Shown: positions 43,620-53,090 of the stretch, piece by piece
How the letters are laid out: every line of letters starts with the position of its first letter
Position numbering within the stretch: the first letter of the stretch is position 1
Origin: Bifidobacterium sp. ESL0769
GTDB taxonomy: Bacteria > Actinomycetota > Actinomycetes > Actinomycetales > Bifidobacteriaceae
Reading direction: 5' to 3'
Length of the DNA: 64,000 nt
NCBI RefSeq assembly: GCF_029395495.1
Contig: NZ_CP113918.1
Coordinates: 2,356,001 to 2,420,000, forward strand
Translations under genes and position numbers: made by a program
Notes under the pieces: generated by a model
What the model saw: only the letters and a program-made list of their open reading frames with translations
What the model was told of the DNA's origin: nothing
The model's database searches: none

Positions 43620-45992
43620 ATGAAATTCTGCAACAGCTGCGGGCACCGCATGGACGACGACGATGTGTTCTGCCCCGAGTGCGGGAGCCCCACCCAACCG
43701 GCACCTTTGCAACCGGCACCTCCGCAACCCGCACAAGGTTCAACTTCCTCCGTACCCCTACCTAACGGGCAAGGCGAATCACCATTCAATGCGTCAGCCG
43801 CCACAACCGCTAACACTGCCGTGGCGACCGCAGCACAAGTCCACGCTAAGAAAACCTTGATTATCATCATCGCCTCCATCGTCGCCGTTGCGCTGGTCGC
43901 CACAGGAATCGGCTTCGGCACTTACAAAGCCCAGCTCTGGGGCGGTAAAACCGTGCCGAACCCGGCCGACCTTGGCATCGCCAAGTCAAACAAGACCCAC
44001 GAATTCACCGCCGCCGACGTCGAGGCATCACTGCACAAACGCGGCTTCAAAACCATCACCAAACAAACGTTCTCTGCCAAACCGCAAGGCAGCTTCCTCA
44101 ACTACCGTGGCATCGACCCCGGCAAACGCTACGGAACGAACAACAATCCGGTGACCATCATCGCCTCGCTCGGCCCCGGCATACCCAAAGGCACCAGCGG
44201 CCAGCCCGCACAAAACGTCACCGCTAGCCTAGAATCAATGGGCGTCCCCGTCCATTATCGCAAAGTGATAGTCTCCGACAAAGGCCCCAAAGAGGGCACC
44301 GTCGTCGCCTCCTACCCCACCGATGGCCAAGCCGTCACCGACACCAATGCCGGCATCAACGTCGGCGTCGCCGAACACGGCGAGGACGGTATCGGCTATG
44401 ACATCGTCGGTCTTGAGAAAAATCAAGCCCAGCAACAATACGCCGGTAAGGGCTTCAATGTCATCATGATGCCGCGATTCTCCAGCAAGAAAATGCTCGG
44501 CAAAATCGTGGACTCCGATCCAAAGCCAGGCACTCCAGCAAACGGCGGCAACCTCGTGCTGTTCTACGGCATCGACGCCAGCGGCATGGACGATGCCGCG
44601 ATTGACCGTGCGGATTACACCTCATCAGGAGTCCCGCCCACACTGTTCGCTACCAACGCACCCGTCGGTGGAAAATATTGCACGAACTCAGGAAAATGCA
44701 TTACTTTCAACGAAAAAGTCGACGTATCGGGAGGCCGCGGATACACCACCGTGACCAGCTCAGAAATCTCAGACCAGTACAGCTTCCTCGCTTTTTGCCA
44801 TAGCGGCGGAGACCCGGGCTGCCCGACCGGCTCCCAATACGGCGAGCGCGGCGAACTCTATTACAAGCATCTTGGCGCATTCGAGCTGATGGATTCGACG
44901 GCGATGAATGCCATCACCTGCGGCACAGATTCCGTGGGGCGCTCGGCTGGAGACGAAAGATGCGTCAACGGCCAGGTCGTCCAGCTCGACGGTTCGGGCG
45001 ACACCTCAATGAGCGGCGCTACTTACAACATGGGCCCGTTATACGCCTATTTCCCGGTCAATGCGAAAATCAAAAACGTGGTCGATTCCGGCTATTTCGA
45101 CAAAGATTACGTGGCCGAAGCCGGCAAACAGAAGCCCGTGTACACCTCACGCCCATTCCTAATCAGCCGCGACAAGAGCCTGTACAAGACGACAAGCGTC
45201 AACGTGCCGGATCTCAAGACTCCCAACCCCTTCATCCCCGAATCGCTGAAGAAAGACAACGGAACGTTGGTCCCGATGAAACCGGCACCCAGCGACCAAA
45301 CCGCTTATTACCTGATCGAAGACCCGCTGGATTGGAACAGTTTGCCGGAATTCACCATCGAGAAGAATGGCGGAAATAGCGGCAACAAGAGCGACAAGTC
45401 GGATGCAGGGAACTCGTCAAAAGCGGACGCGCAACCTCAGGTCACCCCGCAAAACGCGACGCCCGACCAGATCACCGCAGCCGCCGAAAAGGGCGATGAC
45501 TCATTGATCGCCGGCAAATACTGCACCAACGACGGCCACTGCCTCGACCTGAGCAAAACAGGCCAGCTTACCGGAGGGGCCCAAGAATCGATGCTGGGAA
45601 TTGATTCGACGCAGCTGACCCTTTCCACGGCATCCGAGGGTGCGACCAGCGCCCGTAACGTCAAGCCGGACTCGCAGTTCCTTGAATTCCGGGGCTCGGT
45701 CAATGACTACCTCTGCAAGAACGGAACCTCGGGGCAAGCATGTAAAAATAGCTACCATACCACCCCTGAGGTCGACCGGTGGCCGGCTCATATCCTCTAT
45801 GTTTTCAAAGGATCCGACACATCGAGCTGGTACGCGCCTAACGCCACGCCACCCGTTCAAGGATTCACGCCCAATTACTCAGACAGATACGACAGAACGC
45901 CGGCCAAGACCGACAGAGCGTACATCTATCCGGTAGGCTGGCACATGACGGTTTCCCCGTTCGACGACGGCGCATACTACTTCCAAGGCTAA
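43620..45992 (+). CDS. Zinc-ribbon, membrane-anchored protein with PASTA-like repeats and paired cysteine domains, copy 2
   Basis: 790 residues, a close paralogue of the preceding protein. Zinc ribbon C4/C7 and C18/C21 (MKFCNSCGHRM), linker, helix at about 79-102 (IIIIASIVAVALVATGIGF), then KAQLWGGKTVPNPADLG, identical to copy 1. Three PASTA-like repeats follow, then two Cys domains starting GGKYCTNSGKCITF (about 352) and GKYCTNDGHCLDLSKTG (about 632), ending GAYYFQG. The extracellular domains differ most between copies (an extra Cys-containing insert NDYLCKNGTSGQAC in this one). A GGAGCGAAC site stands before ATG. The pair probably arose by tandem duplication followed by divergence of the exposed half. 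Confidence 0.75.
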   Translation: MKFCNSCGHRMDDDDVFCPECGSPTQPAPLQPAPPQPAQGSTSSVPLPNGQGESPFNASAATTANTAVATAAQVHAKKTLIIIIASIVAVALVATGIGFGTYKAQLWGGKTVPNPADLGIAKSNKTHEFTAADVEASLHKRGFKTITKQTFSAKPQGSFLNYRGIDPGKRYGTNNNPVTIIASLGPGIPKGTSGQPAQNVTASLESMGVPVHYRKVIVSDKGPKEGTVVASYPTDGQAVTDTNAGINVGVAEHGEDGIGYDIVGLEKNQAQQQYAGKGFNVIMMPRFSSKKMLGKIVDSDPKPGTPANGGNLVLFYGIDASGMDDAAIDRADYTSSGVPPTLFATNAPVGGKYCTNSGKCITFNEKVDVSGGRGYTTVTSSEISDQYSFLAFCHSGGDPGCPTGSQYGERGELYYKHLGAFELMDSTAMNAITCGTDSVGRSAGDERCVNGQVVQLDGSGDTSMSGATYNMGPLYAYFPVNAKIKNVVDSGYFDKDYVAEAGKQKPVYTSRPFLISRDKSLYKTTSVNVPDLKTPNPFIPESLKKDNGTLVPMKPAPSDQTAYYLIEDPLDWNSLPEFTIEKNGGNSGNKSDKSDAGNSSKADAQPQVTPQNATPDQITAAAEKGDDSLIAGKYCTNDGHCLDLSKTGQLTGGAQESMLGIDSTQLTLSTASEGATSARNVKPDSQFLEFRGSVNDYLCKNGTSGQACKNSYHTTPEVDRWPAHILYVFKGSDTSSWYAPNATPPVQGFTPNYSDRYDRTPAKTDRAYIYPVGWHMTVSPFDDGAYYFQG

Positions 45993-46149
45993 AAATCATT
46001 CAGCCCAATAAATGGGAGCGAAACCAATCTTTACGTCTTTATCCCGATTTCTAAACAGAACCAAAACCACTAAATTGACCGGACTTTCCAAACCAACAGC
46101 ACGCTAGAACCCACGGCGGAACGCCCGTAGGAGACAGAGCGCGAACCTC

Positions 46150-46310
46150 TGCAAAAGTTCAGGAACAGGCACTGTTAAATTTATGGAGTAGACCCTGCAA
46201 AAGTTCGGGAATGGACCATGTTAAATCTATGGAATAGACCCTGCTAAAGTTCGGGAGTAGATACTGCTAAAGTTCGGGAGTAGAGATATCAAAATCTATG
46301 GAGTAGCATA
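46150..46310. repeat. Seven tandem 23-bp direct repeats (iteron-like)
   Basis: Exactly seven 23-base units fit from 46150. Odd and even early units alternate between TGCAAAAGTTCGGGAATGG-like and TGTTAAATCTATGGAATAG-like versions; the fifth and sixth are TGCTAAAGTTCGGGAGTAGA; the seventh is degenerate. The array ends 28 bases before the ATPase start codon. The spacing (about two helix turns) suits repeated protein binding. Confidence 0.8.
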
Positions 46311-46338
46311 CGGAAAACCGCAGAATACGAGGCAAACG

Positions 46339-47508
46339 ATGATACCACGGACAATCAGCGACAAAATCCGCGACATGGCCACCAAATTCCCAATTATCTC
46401 GCTGACCGGAACGAGGCAAAGCGGAAAGACAACATTGCTACGCGAGCTATTCCCTGATTTCCGTTACGTCTCCATGGAGGACCCGGACGTCAACCGTCTG
46501 GCCAAGCAAGACATGCGCGGGTTCCTAGACGTTTACGACGACCACGTCATTTTCGACGAAGCCCAGCGCACCCCGGAACTGTTCTCATACCTGCAAGGCA
46601 TCGTAGACGACAGACGGCAACGCCCCGGGCAATTCATTCTTTCCGGATCGCAGAATTTCCTCCTGCTCAACAGCATCTCGCAATCATTGGCCGGCCGCGT
46701 CGCGGTGCTTTACCTGCTCCCTCTCTCCTACGCCGAACTCGCTGCCGCCGGGGACACCCCCCAAACCATGGACGCATGGACGTGGCAAGGCGGATACCCG
46801 CGCCTTTACGACAAGAACATCGAACCGCCCGACTACTTCCCCAGCTATATCGACACCTACGTCGAACGCGACGTGCGCGACGAACTCGGAGTACGCAAAC
46901 TCTCCGCGTTCCGCAGGTTCCTGACCCAGTGCGCTTCACGAGCCGGTGAGATGCTGAGCGTCAACTCGCTTGCCACGGACTCCGGAATCGACTACAAAAC
47001 GACGCAGGATTGGCTTTCGATTCTGGAATCGAGCTTCATCGCCTTCCGTCTGTATCCGTATTATAAAAATTACGGCAAGCGGCTCGTCAAGACGCCTAAA
47101 CTCTACTTCTACGACAGCGGGCTGGCCGCTTATCTGCTCAATATCGACAGCCCTGGTGCATTGCTGCTGAGCCAACGGCGGGGCGCCTTGTTCGAAAATG
47201 CGGTGGTCAGCGAAATCCTCAAACGCTACTACGCAATCGGCCGCACGCCGATGCTCTATTATTGGCGGGACTATTCGCGCACCGAAATCGACCTCATCAC
47301 CGAAAAGGGCGGGGAGATCGAATACGCCATAGAAATCAAAGCCTCCGCCACTTATGATTCACACGCATTCGCCAATATCGCCAAGCTCGCAGACGACCTC
47401 GGCGTCGACAGGGACCACCGCATCGTGGTCTACGGCGGCGACCAATCATTCAACACCAAATGGGGCCGGCTGCTCTCCCTGCACGACCTGCAGCAGATCA
47501 TCGACTAA
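46339..47508 (+). CDS. AAA_14/DUF4143-family ATPase
   Basis: 389 residues. Walker A GTRQSGKTTLL (about 23-33), Walker B HVIFDEAQRTPELF (about 72-85), sensor-type SGSQNFLL (about 110). Then the DUF4143 half with YPRLYDK and YIDTYVERDVRDELG (about 170-190), RTEIDLI and EYAIEIKASAT (a PD-(D/E)XK-like D...E-x-K pattern, about 313-335), and a short C-terminus. This class is widespread and often present in many copies per genome; function is unclear, with a transfer- or defence-related role suggested by distribution. A GAGG site precedes the ATG. It is bracketed by different repeat arrays (46150-46310 and 47507-47668). Confidence 0.88.
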   Translation: MIPRTISDKIRDMATKFPIISLTGTRQSGKTTLLRELFPDFRYVSMEDPDVNRLAKQDMRGFLDVYDDHVIFDEAQRTPELFSYLQGIVDDRRQRPGQFILSGSQNFLLLNSISQSLAGRVAVLYLLPLSYAELAAAGDTPQTMDAWTWQGGYPRLYDKNIEPPDYFPSYIDTYVERDVRDELGVRKLSAFRRFLTQCASRAGEMLSVNSLATDSGIDYKTTQDWLSILESSFIAFRLYPYYKNYGKRLVKTPKLYFYDSGLAAYLLNIDSPGALLLSQRRGALFENAVVSEILKRYYAIGRTPMLYYWRDYSRTEIDLITEKGGEIEYAIEIKASATYDSHAFANIAKLADDLGVDRDHRIVVYGGDQSFNTKWGRLLSLHDLQQIID

Positions 47509-47668
47509 AGTGCATGTTTTTGGCACTACCGTCAAAAACATGCAAGCTAACTCACCCAAAGTGCACAATTTTGACGCCACCATCACAAAAGTGCACTTTG
47601 CCACTCTCAAAATGCACTATTCTGGCACTGGCGTAAGAAACATGGACTTTGCCGCTTCTCACCTTTCC
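47507..47668. repeat. Degenerate direct repeats after the ATPase gene, with a perfect 12-bp hairpin
   Basis: About six units of 22-29 bases, each beginning AAAGTGCA or a variant (AAAATGCA, AAACATGG) and most containing TTTTGGC/TTTGCC-AC. The first two form a perfect inverted repeat: TGCATGTTTTTG (47511-47522) with CAAAAACATGCA (47533-47544), which begins three bases after the stop codon and may end transcription. Confidence 0.6.
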
Positions 47669-47764
47669 AATCCCCCACAATGAAGAAATTGCACGGATTG
47701 AGGGAAAAATCGCAACTCGTTTGCGGCCTCGCGTAAGATGGTGCCTGATAAGAAAGGGGCTACG

Positions 47765-48466
47765 ATGAGCGTTTTTGATCGTTTTGAGAAAAGCGTTGAG
47801 GGAGCCGTGAACGGCGTATTCTCGAAATTCGGCTCGAAAGACCTTCAGCCGGTCGACCTCTCAAGCGCGCTTGAACGCGAAATCGACAACGAGGCCATGC
47901 CGGTCGGCCGCGACCGCACCGTCGCCCCGAACGAATACCGCTTCAAGCTGAGCACGCCTGATTTCGACCGCATTGAGCAGTGGGGCAGCGAGACGCTTGC
48001 CAACGAGCTCGCGGACAACCTCACGCAATACGCCAAAAGCCAGCATTACGCTTTCGTCGGCCCCGTCGTCGTGATTTTCGAGGAAGACCTCGACCTAAGC
48101 AAGGGCAACTTCAAGCTCACCAGCGAATCCGTGCAGGGCAACGCCGTTCCGGTGACCACCGAGAACCAGTCCGAAGACAGCCCGATGCTCGAAATCAACG
48201 GCAACCAATACCTTCTGACCAAAGAGAAGACCATCGTCGGCCGCGGCTCAGGCTGCGACATTGTCATCGACGACCCTGGCATCTCCCGTAACCACCTTGA
48301 AATCGACATCACTCCGAACGGCACCATCGCCCGCGATTTGGGCTCCACCAACGGAACCTACGTGGAAGGGCACCAAGTGCCGGCCGCGACTTTGCTCGAC
48401 GGCAACACCATCACCATCGGTCATACCCGCATCCTCTATTGGGCTTCACCGCAGGATCAGGAATAA
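47765..48466 (+). CDS. fhaA: FHA-domain protein FhaA (DUF3662 + FHA)
   Basis: 233 residues from the ATG after AAGAAAGGGGCTACG; an in-frame ATG nine codons earlier lacks a site. The N-terminal DUF3662 domain (about 1-115; MSVFDRFEKSVEGAVNGVFS) precedes a C-terminal FHA domain (about 150-225) with VGRGSGCDIVIDDPGISRNH and LGSTNGTYV, the phosphothreonine-binding loops. FhaA binds kinase-phosphorylated partners at the septum and pole and coordinates peptidoglycan synthesis in actinobacteria. It is the first gene of the shape/phosphorylation operon; fhaB follows after 25 bases. Confidence 0.95.
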   Translation: MSVFDRFEKSVEGAVNGVFSKFGSKDLQPVDLSSALEREIDNEAMPVGRDRTVAPNEYRFKLSTPDFDRIEQWGSETLANELADNLTQYAKSQHYAFVGPVVVIFEEDLDLSKGNFKLTSESVQGNAVPVTTENQSEDSPMLEINGNQYLLTKEKTIVGRGSGCDIVIDDPGISRNHLEIDITPNGTIARDLGSTNGTYVEGHQVPAATLLDGNTITIGHTRILYWASPQDQE

Positions 48467-48491
48467 CGGCCAGACGCCAGGTACATCCTTT

Positions 48492-49055
48492 ATGATCACC
48501 GAACTTACCTTTGCGATTCTCAAGTATGGCTTTCTCGCCCTGCTCTGGGTTTTCGTATGGCTTGCGGTCCGTTCGCTTAAGCGCGACGTCGACACGCTGA
48601 GCCCGCACAAATCGTGGTCGCACCGCAAGAGCGCCCGCCGCGCGCGCAAGGCCGCCGAATCCAGCCCGATGCCGGCCGCAGCCAATGCGCCCGTAGCCAT
48701 TTCGCATCGCGGCAACCCCGGCATGCAGATGGGCAGCGCTGGCGGGGTCAATATCAACACTAAGCCGACGCTTCTGACCATTATCGACGGGCCGCTTGCC
48801 GGTTCTTCCGTCCCGTTGAGCAACGGCACCATCACGCTCGGCCGTTCCAGCTCGAATACTGTCGTGCTTGACGACGAGTTTGTCTCTTCCCAGCATGCAC
48901 GCGTTTATGCCGACCCGGCCTCCGGTTCGTGGGCCATCGAAGATCTCGGCAGCACAAACGGCACCATCGTCAATCACCGCCGCATCACCTCGCCCGTGGT
49001 CCTGCCCGCGCGCGTTCCCGTGCGTATCGGCGCCACGACGTTCGAATTGAGGTGA
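48492..49055 (+). CDS. fhaB: FHA-domain protein FhaB (membrane-anchored)
   Basis: 187 residues starting MITELTFAILKYG, with an N-terminal membrane helix (about 8-26, FAILKYGFLALLWVFVWLAV). The FHA domain (about 95-180) has LGRSSSNTVVLDDEFVSSQH and LGSTNGTIVNHRRI. A basic linker (KSARRARKAAE) separates helix and domain. In actinobacteria FhaB (FipA partner) is a target of the PknA/PknB kinases and helps cell division. It is seven bases ahead of the phosphatase gene. Confidence 0.93.
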   Translation: MITELTFAILKYGFLALLWVFVWLAVRSLKRDVDTLSPHKSWSHRKSARRARKAAESSPMPAAANAPVAISHRGNPGMQMGSAGGVNINTKPTLLTIIDGPLAGSSVPLSNGTITLGRSSSNTVVLDDEFVSSQHARVYADPASGSWAIEDLGSTNGTIVNHRRITSPVVLPARVPVRIGATTFELR

Positions 49056-49062
49056 CCGCCAT

Positions 49063-51255
49063 ATGCCAGATACCTCAGATATTTCAAATTCCGCAGACCA
49101 TTCCGCGCAGCAATATCCTTCAGAACAGCGTCCTTCGGCAGAGCATCTTTCAGCTCAATACCCTTCAACACAAGGGGATAATTCCGATTCTGCGATGCCA
49201 CCTTCGATTCCCGTGACGTCACCAAACGGAAGCGGCAAAAACACCAGAAACATCACAAGCACGTCGAATACGCAACGCATTGCCATCGCTCCAGGAAATA
49301 CGGGGCAAATGGCTCAAATCACGTCGGCCGCTGCGGACCCTGCCGGCAAAGCGGACAGTAATCAGCTTTTCCTTTACTCCACAACGGTTTCCGATGTGGG
49401 CACGGTACGCCAGAACAACCAGGATTCGTCGTTCGCCGGCGAGCGCCTTATCGCCATCTGCGACGGCATGGGCGGCCATGCGGGCGGCGACACCGCCTCC
49501 ACCATCGCCATTCGCTCGCTGGCGCATATCGAGCAGAGCGACGCCAAAAGCGACGTGGCCTCCATCGCCTCAATGATGGAAACCAGCGTGATGGCCGCAC
49601 ACGACGCCATCGTCGGCAAGGCCAAGCGCGAGCGCGGTTTGGCGGGTATGGGCACCACGGTCACCGCCGTCGCCCTCGTTTCGGGTCACTGGGTCATCAC
49701 TCATATCGGCGATTCGCGCGCTTACCTGCTGCGCGACGGCAAGATTCGCCGCATGACGCAAGATCACAGCTACGTTCAACACCTAATCGACACCGGACGT
49801 ATTACAGAAGCGGAAGCCCGCAACCATCCTCAGCGTAATGTCGTGATGCGCGTGCTGGGTGATTTTGACATCGATCCGCACCCTGATATCGCGGTATTCC
49901 AAGCAAAACCGACCGACCGTTGGCTGCTGTGCTCCGACGGACTCTGCGGCGTGCTGGAAGATGACACGCTCGAGCAGATGCTCGCCACGGTTTCCGACGA
50001 AGAGGAATGCGCCCAACAGCTGGTAGCGATGGCGCTCAAAGCCGGCAGCACCGACAACGTCACGGCGGTTATCGCCGATGCCACGCTTGCGCTCGACGCC
50101 GATTCCTTCGACCTACCTCATCAGACCCCGCTGATCGGCGGCGCGGCGAGCTCGAACCTCGAAGCCATCGCCGACATCATCAAGGAACCAGTCGCTTCCT
50201 CGCCCGTCCTGCGCTTGGGCAAGCAGTCGCCCGCGCAACGAGCCGCCGCCTTGACCCACAGCGATTACAGCGAAGATGGTGGCAACAATGAAGGCACTGC
50301 GAACGCCAAGAGCCAATACCCTCCGAGCACCGATACCGCGATTTCAGACAACACCTATACGGCGGACAGCATCGGCGATTTAGCCTCCGTCGCAGACGAC
50401 CCGTCCGACCAGTCCGGTCAGAAAAGTCGCCATCGAAAGAACAAGCATATCGACGATGCCGCGCAAGCCGATTCGGCCGCCGAAGATGACGCAACTAGTA
50501 ACACCGGCAATATCGTCCATGTCGCCCAGCCCTCGGCCGTGCGCGACGAGAACGACAGCAATGCCAATATGGACACCGGCGAGATTCCGGTGGTCAAGAA
50601 AAAGAACGGTCGCATTTCCGCCGACCCCAACGACCCCGAAGTGGCCCGGGCCATCCGCCGTGAGCACCAGCGCCGTCGCAAGGAAGAGCACCGTAAACAC
50701 AATCGTGGCCGTATAGCAGTTATCGTCGCCCTCGTGATCGCTCTGGGCGCTTTGTTCGGCGTCGGGTTCGGAGCGTATCGCTGGAGCCAGTCGAAGTATT
50801 ACATTGGTACCAGCGACGGGTCCGTGGCCATTTACCAAGGTGTCAACACCAATCTTTTCGGTTACGCACTTTCGCACAAAGTCGAATCCACCGACATCGA
50901 GACTTCGCAGCTGCCACAGTCCTGGAACGACGAGCTGGACCAAGGCATCACCGTGGACTCGTTCGAGGAAGCGGAAAGCCATGTCGCGATCATCAAGAAA
51001 GAGGCCAGAAACCTCGACAAATCCAAGAGTAAGGACGCACCTTGGCCTTGGTCGAGCGAGGCTTCGGACGGCTCTGCATCGCCTGCGCCAAGCGCCGCGG
51101 GTGCTGCAAACGATGTAAACGTCGCGGACGCGGCAGTCGGCTCCGGCCCCAGTTCCGCTAGCCCCAGTTCCGCTAGCCCCAGCTCCAGCAGCCCTGGCTC
51201 AAGTGCGACACCGAAAACGATAACGACCGTCTACCGCAAGGTGGCGAGCGCATGA
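49063..51255 (+). CDS. pstP: PP2C-type Ser/Thr protein phosphatase (PstP/Stp)
   Basis: 730 residues. A 100-residue Ser/Gln/Asn-rich head precedes the PP2C domain (about 105-345). The metal and phosphate motifs are VRQNNQDSSF, ICDGMGGHAGGD, GMGTTVTAV, HIGDSRAYLLRDG, LCSDGLCG and STDNVTAVIAD. Then a long acidic, disordered region (about 350-540), one membrane helix (about 550-572) and an extracytoplasmic tail ending in Ser/Pro repeats (SPSSASPSSASPSSSS). It reverses PknA/PknB phosphorylation. It overlaps rodA by four bases. It is much longer than the roughly 500 residues common in actinobacteria, mainly from the disordered parts. An AGGTGA site precedes the first ATG. Confidence 0.94.
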   Translation: MPDTSDISNSADHSAQQYPSEQRPSAEHLSAQYPSTQGDNSDSAMPPSIPVTSPNGSGKNTRNITSTSNTQRIAIAPGNTGQMAQITSAAADPAGKADSNQLFLYSTTVSDVGTVRQNNQDSSFAGERLIAICDGMGGHAGGDTASTIAIRSLAHIEQSDAKSDVASIASMMETSVMAAHDAIVGKAKRERGLAGMGTTVTAVALVSGHWVITHIGDSRAYLLRDGKIRRMTQDHSYVQHLIDTGRITEAEARNHPQRNVVMRVLGDFDIDPHPDIAVFQAKPTDRWLLCSDGLCGVLEDDTLEQMLATVSDEEECAQQLVAMALKAGSTDNVTAVIADATLALDADSFDLPHQTPLIGGAASSNLEAIADIIKEPVASSPVLRLGKQSPAQRAAALTHSDYSEDGGNNEGTANAKSQYPPSTDTAISDNTYTADSIGDLASVADDPSDQSGQKSRHRKNKHIDDAAQADSAAEDDATSNTGNIVHVAQPSAVRDENDSNANMDTGEIPVVKKKNGRISADPNDPEVARAIRREHQRRRKEEHRKHNRGRIAVIVALVIALGALFGVGFGAYRWSQSKYYIGTSDGSVAIYQGVNTNLFGYALSHKVESTDIETSQLPQSWNDELDQGITVDSFEEAESHVAIIKKEARNLDKSKSKDAPWPWSSEASDGSASPAPSAAGAANDVNVADAAVGSGPSSASPSSASPSSSSPGSSATPKTITTVYRKVASA

Positions 51256-53090
51256 TCGCCACTCGCTTCCGTCAGATCGGCCTGCTGCTGTTCGCCATCG
51301 CGATCAGCGGCATTGCCTTTTTCCAGCTTTTCGCGCGCGTCTACAACGGTTTTCCGGCCAACCTCGTCACCGTCCTCGTGGTGGTCGCCGTACTCTTCAT
51401 CGTGCTATGGGCGCTGCTTTTGAAATTCCAGCCCTACGCCAGCCAGGAAATCCTGCCCTGCGTAATGTTGCTGACGGCAATCGGCACCATGATGATCGCG
51501 CGCATCGATTACGCCAAAAACACCGACGTGGCTTTCCGCCAGCTGATCTGGGCATGCGTGGCGCTGGTTTTGACCTGTATTTTCATCATCGCCTTACGCG
51601 ATTACCGTGTATTACGTCGCTTTTCGTATGTGAGCATGGTGGTTGGCCTGGCACTGCTGCTCTCCCCCATGGTTCCAGGCATCGGCAAAGAAATAGGCGG
51701 CGCACGCATCTGGATTGGCTTTGGCTCGCACACCCTGCAGCCCGGCGAATTCGCTAAGCTCTTCCTCGCCTTCTTCTTCGCGGCCTATCTCTTCAACCAC
51801 CGCGACCAGCTGGCCGTCGGCGGCAAAAAAGTGGTCGGCCTGCAGCTGCCGCGGATGCGCGACATGGGTCCGTTGATCCTCATCTGGTTCGCATCCATCG
51901 GCGTCTTGGTGGTCCAGCACGACCTCGGCACCTCGCTGATGTTCTTCGCCATGTTCGTCTCGATGCTATACGTTGCCACCGGCCGCGGCAGCTGGCTGAT
52001 TATCGGCGGCATCGCCTTCGTCGTCGCGGCGGTCTTCTCGGTCAAGGTCTTCGCGCACGTCGGCTATCGCGTCGACGGTTGGCTCCACCCCTTCGATGCG
52101 GCGGTCTACAACCGCAAATACGGCAGCTCCTACCAGTTGGTCACCGGCCTCTTCGGCCTGGCTTCCGGCGGCCTGCTTGGCACCGGCATCGGCCAGGGAC
52201 ATCCGGGGCTGACCCCGCTTGGCAATTCCGATTTCATCTATTCGTCGCTCGGCGAGGAACTTGGCCTGACCGGCCTGTTGGCAATTCTGATGCTTTACCT
52301 GATCATCATTACTTCCGGCTTACTTACGGCTATGAAAATCAAGGACGGTTTCGGCAAACTTCTCGCTTCCGGCCTTGTTTTCACCATGGCCTTCCAAGTT
52401 TTCACGGTGGTCGGCGGCCTGACGCTGGTCATTCCGATGACAGGCCTGACGATGCCTTATATGGCGGCAGGCGGTTCGTCGCTGGTGGCGAACTATATCC
52501 TTGCGGCGCTTCTCATCGTCATTTCCAACGAAGCCAACAAGCCCGAGCCCGACGGCAAACTTTCCAACACAATGCAATATGAGGCGATGGAGGCACTCAA
52601 CCAACGCAGTGCGCAGAAAAAGCGCAGCGAAGCCGAACATTCCCGCGCCCGCACCCGTTTCCGTACGGCCAACACCGAGCCCGCAACTTCCAGCTTCCCG
52701 GCAACCATGCCACCCATGCCATCGCCATCTTCGCCACGATCCACGGCTTCGGCCACACAAACAGGCCCCGAAATCGATTATTCACCTTCACAGGCATCGT
52801 CAAATCCTCTATCAGATTCCATGTCGCAGGAGACCGCTTCGATTTTGCAGCCCACACAACAACCGCCAAATGCCCAATCCGGTCCGCGCGTAGCTTCCAG
52901 CTCGACTTCGGGAATGCTGCCGCAAACGCCGAGCCCAGACTATGGCCCTAACGATGCAAGCCCCTCGACGCAAACACCCGGCCCAGCCTCAGGCGGTACT
53001 GATACCAACTTTGCCGGTAATTCCACGAATTTGGATAATCCGGAAATCCCGAATCTAAGCTTTGACGACCTGATGGGAGGCAAACAATGA
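51252..53090 (+). CDS. rodA: RodA/FtsW-family peptidoglycan glycosyltransferase
   Basis: 612 residues. Residues 1-425 have about ten membrane helices with SEDS marks: PGIGKEIGGARIWIGFGSHT, LQPGEFAKLFL, VQHDLGTSLMFF, and the GIGQGHPGLTPLGNSDFIYS loop followed by SSLGEELGLTG. It polymerises lipid II with its partner PbpA, whose gene overlaps it by four bases. The C-terminal 185 residues are a cytoplasmic Ser/Pro/Gln/Asn-rich tail (from about 430), absent from typical RodA proteins; it may be a phosphorylation target of the kinases encoded next door, which is inference. Confidence 0.94.
   Translation: MIATRFRQIGLLLFAIAISGIAFFQLFARVYNGFPANLVTVLVVVAVLFIVLWALLLKFQPYASQEILPCVMLLTAIGTMMIARIDYAKNTDVAFRQLIWACVALVLTCIFIIALRDYRVLRRFSYVSMVVGLALLLSPMVPGIGKEIGGARIWIGFGSHTLQPGEFAKLFLAFFFAAYLFNHRDQLAVGGKKVVGLQLPRMRDMGPLILIWFASIGVLVVQHDLGTSLMFFAMFVSMLYVATGRGSWLIIGGIAFVVAAVFSVKVFAHVGYRVDGWLHPFDAAVYNRKYGSSYQLVTGLFGLASGGLLGTGIGQGHPGLTPLGNSDFIYSSLGEELGLTGLLAILMLYLIIITSGLLTAMKIKDGFGKLLASGLVFTMAFQVFTVVGGLTLVIPMTGLTMPYMAAGGSSLVANYILAALLIVISNEANKPEPDGKLSNTMQYEAMEALNQRSAQKKRSEAEHSRARTRFRTANTEPATSSFPATMPPMPSPSSPRSTASATQTGPEIDYSPSQASSNPLSDSMSQETASILQPTQQPPNAQSGPRVASSSTSGMLPQTPSPDYGPNDASPSTQTPGPASGGTDTNFAGNSTNLDNPEIPNLSFDDLMGGKQ

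Noticed and set aside
46150-46310. CRISPR array
   Set aside because: Units are contiguous 23-mers with no spacers between them.
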